This document shows positions 1 to 5,751 of a DNA stretch of 6,194 nt, one piece after another. Position numbers and translations under genes: made by a program. The DNA lies in the NCBI GenBank assembly GCA_002376325.1, contig DFMR01000088.1:1-6194 (forward strand), in the 5' to 3' direction. Positions within the stretch are counted from its first letter, which is position 1; every line of letters starts with the position of its first letter. The notes beneath the pieces were generated by a model, which was given only the letters and a program-made list of their open reading frames with translations, made no database searches and was not told the DNA's origin. This DNA is from Proteobacteria bacterium UBA3588 (lineage in GTDB: Bacteria; Pseudomonadota; Gammaproteobacteria; Thiohalomonadales; Thiohalomonadaceae).

Positions 1-153
1 ATAGAACCCTGTTGTGATGAAACGGTCACAGATAATCGTATGCCACAAGTCAAACGGTGGCTTTGTACGGTACAATCGTGCTTCGCCCAAGGCGGTCGGA
101 GGCGCTAAGGATTGACCGCCCATATAACGAAATAGAGAAAGATCGGGTTCGCT
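1..153 (+). promoter_or_regulatory. Leader/promoter region of the FabMG-like gene, rich in inverted repeats
   Basis: No coding sequence is visible here. Four dyads follow one another: TGTGA/TCACA with an 8-base gap (13-30), GCCAC/GTGGC (42-46 and 57-61), TTGTAC-G-GTACAA (63-75), and GGCGGTC/GACCGCC (91-97 and 114-120). TACAAT at 71-76 matches five of six bases of a sigma-70 -10 box and lies inside the third dyad, but no convincing -35 box stands 16-18 bases upstream. TATAAC at 123-128 is a second -10-like hexamer, also without a good -35. The Shine-Dalgarno is weak: purine-rich GAGAAAG at 135-141, about 12 bases before the ATG, and GGG at 145-147. The dyads are seen directly; their use as operator or RNA structure is inference. 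Confidence 0.35.
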
Positions 154-1467
154 ATGTCTGCACTTACACCGCTTCGAGAGATTCCTGACAAAAACATTTT
201 CCGTGCGGGCGACGTGTTCGTCCTGTTCGGCGAGCTGTTCGGCCGCGGTTACGTCAACGGCCTGCTCGACGAGGCCCGCAAGGCGGGTATGACCATCCTC
301 GGCGTCACCGTTGGCCGGCGTGACGAGAACCACAAGCTGCGTCCGCTCACCGACGCGGAGCTGAAAGAGGCCGAAGCCAACCTGGGTGGGCGCATCGTCA
401 ATGTGCCGCTGATGGCCGGTTTCGACCTCGACGCCCCGGAGGGGACGCCGAACCCGACCGACCTGCTGGCCGGTCTCAAGCTCAACAACTGGCAGGAGGC
501 CCGGCTGGACTGGGCGCAGATCGAACGCTGCCGCGAAGTGGGCGTGGCCCGCTTCAAGTCCTCCACGGCCCAGGCGATGGCCGAACTGGACAAGCTCATT
601 CCCGACGGAGCCAACCTCTTTTTCGCCCACACCATGGCCGGCGGCATCCCCAAGACCAAGGTATTCCTGGCCATTGCCAACCGCATCTACAAGGGACGCG
701 GCGAACGTTTCATGCCGTCCCGCGCGCTGCTCGACAGCGACCTGGGCAAGATGATCCTGATGAACTTCGACGAGGTCACGGCCAACACCTTCCAGTACCT
801 GATCGAGGCCAGCAGCGGCATCCGCGAGCGGCTGGCCAGGAACGGTGGCGAGACGCGCTACACCGCCTACGGCTACCACGGTACCGAGATCCTGATCGGC
901 GGCGAATACCAGTGGCAGACCTACACCAACTACACCCAGGGCTACGCCAAGATGCGGTTGGAAGACCACGCCGAGGCGGCGTGGGGGCAGGGGATCAAGG
1001 CCACCGTGTTCAACTGTCCCGAGATCCGTACCAATTCGAGCGACATCTTTGTCGGCGTAGAGCTGTCGCTGTTCCCGTTGCTCGAGGCGCTGATGAAAGA
1101 GGGCGACGGCGGCTGGGCCTACGAGCAGTGGAAGCAGTGTGAGTCGCTGCTCAACGACGGCGTGTCGCTGCGCGACATCCTCGACCAGATTGCAGACTAC
1201 AACGCCAACTCCACCATCGCCTCGTTCCGTAACTACGCGGCGTGGCCGATGGACAATACCGCCGAGCTGGCCGAAGTGATGGTGGGGACGTCGGAGGAGA
1301 TCACCGGCCTGCACAAGGATCGCAAGGCGCTGATCACCGACTATCTCAGCGCGCTGGTGCTGGAAAGCACCGGGCCGCTGATCTTCCGCGAGGCGTCGGC
1401 GCCCCACGGCCCGGTGCTGTGGCTCAACCACGACGTCGTCGCCAAGCAGCTCATCGGCATGCATTGA
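154..1467 (+). CDS. Enoyl-ACP reductase FabMG-like family protein
   Basis: This 437-residue cytoplasmic protein resembles, from memory, the family annotated as FabMG-type enoyl-ACP reductases, which would reduce trans-2-enoyl-ACP to acyl-ACP with NAD(P)H in the last step of fatty acid elongation. It shows an N-terminal strand followed by a glycine pattern G26-x3-G30-x-G32 (in FGELFGRGYVNG), like the cofactor loop of short-chain dehydrogenases, then ILGVTVGRR at 48-56. Tyr257 and Lys266 form Y-x8-K, the spacing of the catalytic pair in FabV-type reductases. The segments HTMAGGIPKTKVF (159-171) and NCPEIRTNSSDIFVG (287-301) look conserved. There is no signal peptide or membrane segment, and it is about 40 residues longer than typical FabV. 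The start is the first ATG in frame and agrees with the expected N-terminus (PLREIPDKNIF), though its Shine-Dalgarno is weak. It stands alone on its strand and converges on the HD-GYP gene. Family placement is fairly likely; substrate is inferred only. Confidence 0.65.
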   Translation: MSALTPLREIPDKNIFRAGDVFVLFGELFGRGYVNGLLDEARKAGMTILGVTVGRRDENHKLRPLTDAELKEAEANLGGRIVNVPLMAGFDLDAPEGTPNPTDLLAGLKLNNWQEARLDWAQIERCREVGVARFKSSTAQAMAELDKLIPDGANLFFAHTMAGGIPKTKVFLAIANRIYKGRGERFMPSRALLDSDLGKMILMNFDEVTANTFQYLIEASSGIRERLARNGGETRYTAYGYHGTEILIGGEYQWQTYTNYTQGYAKMRLEDHAEAAWGQGIKATVFNCPEIRTNSSDIFVGVELSLFPLLEALMKEGDGGWAYEQWKQCESLLNDGVSLRDILDQIADYNANSTIASFRNYAAWPMDNTAELAEVMVGTSEEITGLHKDRKALITDYLSALVLESTGPLIFREASAPHGPVLWLNHDVVAKQLIGMH

Positions 1468-1477
1468 ACCGCCCGTT

Positions 1478-1540
1478 CCGTAGGAGCCGCTCGGCCGCGA
1501 TAAAGTCGACAAACCGCATCGCGCCACAGGCGCTCCTACC
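1478..1540. repeat. REP-like doublet (two inverted units)
   Basis: The outer arms GTAGGAGC (1480-1487) and GCTCCTAC (1532-1539) are perfect inverted repeats. The left unit reads GTAGGAG, a GCCG/CGGC stem, then GCGATAA. The right unit, read on the minus strand, is GTAGGA followed by the perfect stem GCGCC-TGT-GGCGC and then GAT. A GTAG head next to a GC hairpin is the architecture known for bacterial REP sequences mobilised by REP-associated tyrosine transposases (RAYTs). It sits ten bases after the stop of the FabMG-like gene, between convergent genes, where it may also help end transcription from either side; no T-run is present to make a classical terminator. Confidence 0.8.
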
Positions 1541-1551
1541 AGGCAGGTATC

Positions 1552-1579
1552 CCGTAGGAGCGGCTCCGCCGCGATAAGG
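1552..1579 (+). repeat. Single REP-like unit
   Basis: The unit consists of CCGTAGGA, a perfect GCGGC-TCC-GCCGC hairpin (1560-1572) and a GATAAGG tail. It belongs to the same family as the doublet just upstream and shares head and tail with it. Its GTAGGAGC (1554-1561) can also pair with GCTCCTAC at 1532-1539, giving an alternative larger dyad. The element ends 15 bases from the stop codon of the HD-GYP gene, so it lies in the 3' untranslated region of both convergent transcripts. Confidence 0.8.
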
Positions 1580-1594
1580 GTTGCACTCCGCCCG

Positions 1595-2788
1595 CTATTC
1601 CAACTGCGGCATCAACTCGGGGTCAAGATCCCAGCGCTCGGCCGCTTCGTAGCCGACGATCTGCTGTTCGGCGGCGTGCGACAGATCGACGTCGTGATGA
1701 TCCAAATGGAGCCGGCGCCCGATATCGTAAAACACCCGTACCACCGGATAGAGCAGCCCTTTCTCGCCTGGCCGCATCACCATGCCCAGATGGCCGCTGG
1801 CCATGCTCACCAGTGCCCCGATGGGGTAGATACCGATGCAGCGGATCAGGTGGTGTACGGAGGCCGTGTCGAAGCGGGTATCGCATCCTTCCAACAGCAT
1901 CCGCATCACCTTGGTGGGCTCTTCCCCGGCGCGATAGCAGCGGTCGGCGGTCATCGCGTCGTAGACGTCGCACACCGCAATGATGCGTCCGGCCAAACTG
2001 ATCTGTGCACCTTTCAGCCGGCGCGGATAGCCGGAACCGTCCAGTCGTTCGTGGTGCTGGGCGATGGCCGCCAGCACCTCCGACGTCAGCCCTTCGATGG
2101 GGGAGGCAATGGCTTCGCCGTGTTCCACATGGCGTTTGATGATAGAGAATTCCGCCTCGGTCAGACGATCGGGCTTGTTGAGGATGCGCAGCGGGGTGCG
2201 TGATTTGCCCACGTCGTGCAGCAGCCCGCCGAGGGCCAGCTCGCGCAGCACGGCGCGCGGCAATGCCAGCGATCGGCCGAGCGCAGAGGCCAGGATACCG
2301 ACGCTGATCGAATGTTCGAAGGTGTAGCGGTCCCTGTTGCGCAACCGGCACAGGCCGATCAGCGCGTGCGGTTGGCGCTCCAGTGAATCGATCAAGTCGT
2401 CCACGATGGGTACGACTTCGCGCAATTCGATGGGTTTGCCCAGACGGCAGCGCTCCATGGCCGCCTCGATGGTCTGTGCCGCCTCTTCGCGCAGCTGCAA
2501 CAGGTACTGCTTCTCTTCGGCAAGCGAATGTTTTTTCTTCGTCGGCGCGGCAGCGGTCCGCGGTACGCTGCGGATCGCCGGCGCGGATGTTTCGTCATCC
2601 AGCCGGACAGTGCTCTTGCTCGTGTCCACCCACACCTCCTCGACGCCGAGCGCCCGGATGCGCTCGACGGTCGCCTGATCCTTGATCAGGAAGCGGTTAC
2701 GGGCGAATGAGTGATCGAGCCAGTCGCAGTTGAGATCATGGACGTACAGACCGGGACGCAGGCGATGGACGGGGATGCGTTTTAGCAT
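1595..2788 (-). CDS. HD-GYP domain cyclic-di-GMP phosphodiesterase with N-terminal DUF3391-type region
   Basis: This 397-residue protein should hydrolyse cyclic di-GMP and so affect motility, adhesion or biofilm behaviour. Residues 1 to about 120 form a DUF3391-like region (MLKRIPVHRLRPGLYVHDL, then FLIKD) with a basic linker, KKKHSLAEEK, at 84-93. The HD-GYP domain follows with its metal and signature residues intact: EHS at 158-160, LLHDVGK with H191-D192, RHVEHGE around 219-225, HHE at 245-247, DGSGYP at 250-255 and DVYDAMTADR at 274-283. A C-terminal extension of about 75 residues (GIYPIGALVSMASGH onward) is usual in this subfamily. The ATG at 2788 is chosen because AAGGAG stands eight bases upstream; an in-frame GTG seven codons earlier has no such site. 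There is no sensor, receiver or membrane segment, so it is probably cytosolic. Its gene lies 39 bases after a possible small ORF on the same strand. Catalytic competence is inferred from intact motifs. Confidence 0.93.
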   Translation of the reverse strand: MLKRIPVHRLRPGLYVHDLNCDWLDHSFARNRFLIKDQATVERIRALGVEEVWVDTSKSTVRLDDETSAPAIRSVPRTAAAPTKKKHSLAEEKQYLLQLREEAAQTIEAAMERCRLGKPIELREVVPIVDDLIDSLERQPHALIGLCRLRNRDRYTFEHSISVGILASALGRSLALPRAVLRELALGGLLHDVGKSRTPLRILNKPDRLTEAEFSIIKRHVEHGEAIASPIEGLTSEVLAAIAQHHERLDGSGYPRRLKGAQISLAGRIIAVCDVYDAMTADRCYRAGEEPTKVMRMLLEGCDTRFDTASVHHLIRCIGIYPIGALVSMASGHLGMVMRPGEKGLLYPVVRVFYDIGRRLHLDHHDVDLSHAAEQQIVGYEAAERWDLDPELMPQLE

Positions 2789-2795
2789 GTGTCGA

Positions 2796-2801
2796 CTCCT
2801 T
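2796..2801 (-). promoter_or_regulatory. Ribosome binding site of the HD-GYP gene
   Basis: The minus strand reads AAGGAG, then TCGACAC, then the ATG at 2788. This near-ideal Shine-Dalgarno decides the start codon against the upstream in-frame GTG at 2809. Confidence 0.85.
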
Positions 2802-2827
2802 CCGAACACGTTGCCGGGGATGGCGGC

Positions 2828-2926
2828 TCAACAGGATGCGGAACCGATGGATGGATATGCCGCGGCCCCCATTTGGAAGGCCGCGCCCCGGGCGCCGGAG
2901 GCAAACGTAGTTGGCATGACTGGCAT
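2828..2926 (-). CDS. Possible small protein or leader peptide, 32 aa
   Basis: An ATG at 2926 is preceded by AAGGAG (2935-2940) at an eight-base distance, one of the best ribosome binding sites in the window. It opens a 32-codon frame ending in TGA at 2828. The peptide starts MPVMPTTF, is rich in Ala, Gly and Ser, has a single Arg and no Lys, Asp or Glu, and ends SIGSASC with a terminal Cys. It has no long hydrophobic stretch, so it does not look like a membrane peptide. I do not recognise a family. The stop is 39 bases before the HD-GYP start, and both genes share a similar ribosome-binding context (AAGGAGT, then ACA before ATG), which suggests co-transcription. It could be a real small protein, a translated leader that affects the HD-GYP gene, or a relic of a duplicated translation start. 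The only direct support is the Shine-Dalgarno plus ATG. Confidence 0.4.
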   Translation of the reverse strand: MPVMPTTFASGARGAAFQMGAAAYPSIGSASC

Positions 2927-2934
2927 GATGTGTA

Positions 2935-2940
2935 CTCCTT
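2935..2940 (-). promoter_or_regulatory. Ribosome binding site ahead of the small ORF
   Basis: AAGGAG on the minus strand stands eight bases before ATG at 2926. It is the main reason for proposing the small ORF, since it is as strong as that of the confirmed gene downstream. Confidence 0.6.
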
Positions 2941-2961
2941 ACATCTTCTTTTTATTGGAGA

Positions 2962-2999
2962 TTAACAGCATGTTAACAGGTTACGGGTAAACGGTAACC
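2962..2999 (-). promoter_or_regulatory. Possible regulator binding region upstream of the small ORF and HD-GYP gene
   Basis: On the minus strand TGTTAA-N5-TGTTAA is a direct repeat of 11-base period (2962-2967 and 2973-2978 on the plus strand as TTAACA). This is the layout of response-regulator boxes such as PhoP, whose published half-site is close to TGTTTA. Just upstream lies an inverted repeat GGTTAC-N9-GTAACC (2979-2984 and 2994-2999). AATAAA (minus strand, 2951-2956) is a weak -10 candidate with no good -35, which would fit an activator-dependent promoter. The repeats are seen; the regulator is unknown. Confidence 0.3.
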
Positions 3000-3160
3000 G
3001 TATTCTTCGGCAATAGCCATGCGAATTCCCGCCGGACTCCGGCGCAAGTTCTGCGAAGATCGCGGCAAAACGTCGGCGCAACGGTGTGAAAGGCGGAATG
3101 GTGGGCCGGCACAGGCGTGCAGGCCGCGATGCGGTCGGGTGCCGCGGAGTACATACAACG

Positions 3161-3199
3161 GTCAGGAGCGTCAGGGTTCGCGGCGGAGCCGCTCCAGAC
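3161..3199. repeat. Degenerate REP-like doublet
   Basis: On the minus strand the sequence GTCTGGAG is followed by the perfect stem GCGGC-TCC-GCCGC (3180-3192), the same hairpin as the single unit at 1560-1572 but with the GTAG head changed to GTCTG and the tail to GAACC. A partner GGAGCG (3165-3170) pairs with CGCTCC (3190-3195), and GTC/GAC stand at the outer ends. It lies about 30 bases beyond the fumC stop, the usual place for such elements, and may protect or end the fumC transcript. Confidence 0.6.
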
Positions 3200-3231
3200 A
3201 GACGCTGTGCGGGGTGCTCAATAAACGGTTG

Positions 3232-4623
<1,392 letters not shown>

Positions 4624-4700
4624 CTGGTGTCTATCTCAAAACTTCAAATCCGACAGGGCTCTTACTGATGCACGCTGTCCGGGACTTAAGCAGTACCTCC

Positions 4701-4769
4701 CGTAGGAGCCCGATTCATCGGGCGATGGCCGAATCCGGAGCTATCGCCCGGCGCAGCCAGGCTCCCACG
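4701..4769. repeat. REP-like doublet, copy 1 of a tandem pair
   Basis: The left unit is CGTAGGAG followed by the perfect stem CCCGAT-TC-ATCGGG. The right unit, read on the minus strand, is CGTGGGAG followed by CCTGGC-TGC-GCCGGG. Between them GGGCGAT and ATCGCCC are inverted repeats, so the whole can fold as a branched structure. It differs from the second copy at only three of 69 positions. It lies some 80 bases upstream of the fumC start. Confidence 0.85.
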
Positions 4770-4788
4770 AAATGCGCAGGAGCGGCCG

Positions 4789-4861
4789 CCCGTGGGAGCC
4801 CGATTCATCGGGCGATGGCCGAAGCCGGAGCTATCGCCCGGCGCAGCCGGGCTCCCACGGG
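4789..4861. repeat. REP-like doublet, copy 2 of a tandem pair
   Basis: The outer arms CCCGTGGGAGCCCG (4789-4802) and CGGGCTCCCACGGG (4848-4861) are perfect 14-base inverted repeats. Inner stems are CCCGAT-TC-ATCGGG (4799-4812), GGGCGAT/ATCGCCC (4810-4816 and 4833-4839) and, on the minus strand, CCCGGC-TGC-GCCGGG. The head here is GTGG at both ends, whereas copy 1 has GTAG on the left. The right end lies six bases beyond the stop codon of the NTF2-like gene. The 21 bases between copies hold CAGGAGCGGCCGCC, which could be the remnant of another unit. Confidence 0.88.
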
Positions 4862-4867
4862 ATACTA

Positions 4868-5317
4868 TCAAAGCAGTGCCGACCCGTCGGTCGGCTGATG
4901 GGAGCGGGGGGCCGCTGTGTCATGCCGGGCCGAGCGGATCGGACGCACGCTGCTGATGTTTTCCGATACGGCCCGCCACTGATCATCCAGCTCCTGTTCC
5001 AGCATGACCTCCTTGTCGAGCACGTAGCCTTCGCCGCGTGTGCTCTTGAGCGTCTCTTCGATTTGGAACGTCAGCCGCCGCCGGCTGTGCGAAATCAATT
5101 TGAGCTTTTCATGGCTGATGCGCAGCAGCCGCCGCGTCTCCATGTCGTTGCGCCGCCGCTCCGTCCACTCATCGTGTTGCAGAAAGCCGTGCGGGCTGAT
5201 GCCGACGACCTTCAGACGCCGCGAAAACAGATCGAGATGGGCCACAATGTCATTGGTGGCCACGGTGTAGGCCACGGCCTTCAACCACTGTTCTGCGATC
5301 GGTCTTAGTTCTTCCAT
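4868..5317 (-). CDS. NTF2/SnoaL-like domain protein
   Basis: This 149-residue protein looks like a single NTF2-like (SnoaL-like) cone fold: an N-terminal helix (EELRPIAEQWLKAVAYTVATNDIVAHLDLF, residues 2-31), then LKVVGISPHGFLQHDEW (35-51), a helix with an Arg-rich face, and C-terminal strands KLKLISHS, RLTFQIEETLKS and YVLDKEVMLEQELDDQWRAVSENIS (98-122). Members may be small enzymes or binding proteins, so no reaction is proposed. The last 27 residues are polar and probably disordered. The ATG at 5317 is preferred although its Shine-Dalgarno is poor (GAG about 12 bases upstream). Reading on to a TTG at 5404 would put the predicted promoter inside the coding region and adds residues with no family likeness. 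The gene is divergent from pdhA and is followed at once by a REP doublet. There is no signal peptide or membrane segment. Confidence 0.7.
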   Translation of the reverse strand: MEELRPIAEQWLKAVAYTVATNDIVAHLDLFSRRLKVVGISPHGFLQHDEWTERRRNDMETRRLLRISHEKLKLISHSRRRLTFQIEETLKSTRGEGYVLDKEVMLEQELDDQWRAVSENISSVRPIRSARHDTAAPRSHQPTDGSALL

Positions 5318-5370
5318 GACGTCGGTGTTCTCATTATCAAAGAAGCACTGTCGGGTCGGTTCAGCGAAGC

Positions 5371-5398
5371 AGTATAACCGACTGCGGTGCGGGGTGAA
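5371..5398 (-). promoter_or_regulatory. Sigma-70-type promoter of the NTF2-like gene
   Basis: On the minus strand TTCACC (5393-5398, four of six) and TATACT (5371-5376, five of six) are separated by 16 bases. Transcription would begin near 5364, leaving a leader of about 47 bases before the ATG at 5317. Confidence 0.5.
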
Positions 5399-5544
5399 CG
5401 TCAATCGTGACGGGCGAGCGCCGCCCCGGGGCTGCGGCGGGAGGGGCGAAGAATCGGCCGTTGCCGGCTTGCTGTCACCGTCAAAATGTTAATTTGGCTT
5501 ATTTTTCATAATGTTATTTCCGGGGTGCCGACACCGCCGTCAGC

Positions 5545-5599
5545 TTGACCGGATATTGTAAAACGCTGATGATACCCAAATTCTGTATCAAGGGTATCA
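5545..5599 (+). promoter_or_regulatory. Candidate pdhA promoter overlapped by a dyad
   Basis: TTGACC (5545-5550, five of six) and GATGAT (5568-5573, four of six) are 17 bases apart, which would start transcription near 5580. The inverted repeat TGATACCC-N14-GGGTATCA (5570-5577 and 5592-5599) overlaps the -10 box and the expected start, the usual place for a repressor site. Its half-sites are 22 bases apart, two helical turns. It does not match the E. coli PdhR site that I know. Confidence 0.4.
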
Positions 5600-5640
5600 A
5601 CTTCACCGCCGTCGCCGAGCGGTTCATTTGCCGGCGGAGG

Positions 5641-5658
5641 CCGGACGCTTGCGTCCGG
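5641..5658 (+). other. Perfect hairpin in the pdhA leader
   Basis: CCGGACGC-TT-GCGTCCGG is a perfect 8-base inverted repeat, forming a stem of seven pairs closed by a CUUG tetraloop in RNA. It is followed by GGGGGAAC rather than a T-run, so it is not a classical terminator. It could stabilise the mRNA or be part of a structured leader. Confidence 0.5.
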
Positions 5659-5708
5659 GGGAACGGCGGCGGAGGCTACGAGAAACCCATCTTCAGCTCC
5701 CGTTGCGG

Positions 5709-5726
5709 CCCGCCGGGACGGGCGGG
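5709..5726 (+). other. Hairpin just upstream of the pdhA ribosome binding site
   Basis: CCCGCC (5709-5714) pairs with GGCGGG (5721-5726) around a six-base loop. It ends 15 bases before the AGGGAG Shine-Dalgarno at 5742-5747, near enough to affect ribosome access. Confidence 0.4.
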
Positions 5727-5751
5727 AGACAATAACAGTATAGGGAGTACC

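Larger units (their letters stand above)
2927..3231. other. Intergenic stretch between fumC and the small ORF
   Basis: Besides the regulatory patch at 2935-2999 and the decayed REP pair at 3161-3199, this stretch holds a perfect hairpin CGCCGG-ACT-CCGGCG (3030-3044) without a T-run. Bases 3045-3160 show nothing I can name. Short open frames on both strands here lack ribosome binding sites and have arginine-, proline- and cysteine-rich products typical of noncoding GC-rich DNA. Confidence 0.5.
5318..5751. other. Divergent intergenic region between the NTF2-like gene and pdhA
   Basis: This 434-base spacer carries the promoter of the NTF2-like gene on the left (5371-5398) and the pdhA leader on the right. 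Bases 5481-5519 are an AT-rich patch that stands out from the GC-rich surroundings and could be an upstream promoter element or protein-binding site. The GGCGGAGGC motif occurs twice (5633-5641 and 5668-5676), flanking a hairpin. No open frame with a ribosome binding site is seen, and I recognise no known riboswitch consensus. Confidence 0.5.

Noticed and set aside
13..30. TGTGA/TCACA as a CRP site
   Set aside because: CRP sites have a 6-base gap; here it is 8, so the match is not credible without other evidence.
249..686. A 145-codon minus-strand open frame inside the first gene
   Set aside because: Ser/Arg/Pro-rich shadow of the FabMG-like coding sequence.
1468..1594. A Rho-independent terminator between the convergent genes
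   Set aside because: The hairpins are REP units and none is followed by a T-run on either strand.
4668..4898. Open frames on both strands with an internally repeated peptide
   Set aside because: The repetition comes wholly from the two REP doublets; no ribosome binding site precedes either frame.
5318..5404. Upstream extension of the NTF2-like gene to a TTG at 5404
   Set aside because: No Shine-Dalgarno, the added residues do not resemble the family, and a good promoter lies inside the extension.
5545..5751. A TPP, glycine or cyclic-di-GMP riboswitch in the pdhA leader
   Set aside because: I looked for the conserved core sequences of these classes and did not find them; only simple hairpins are present.
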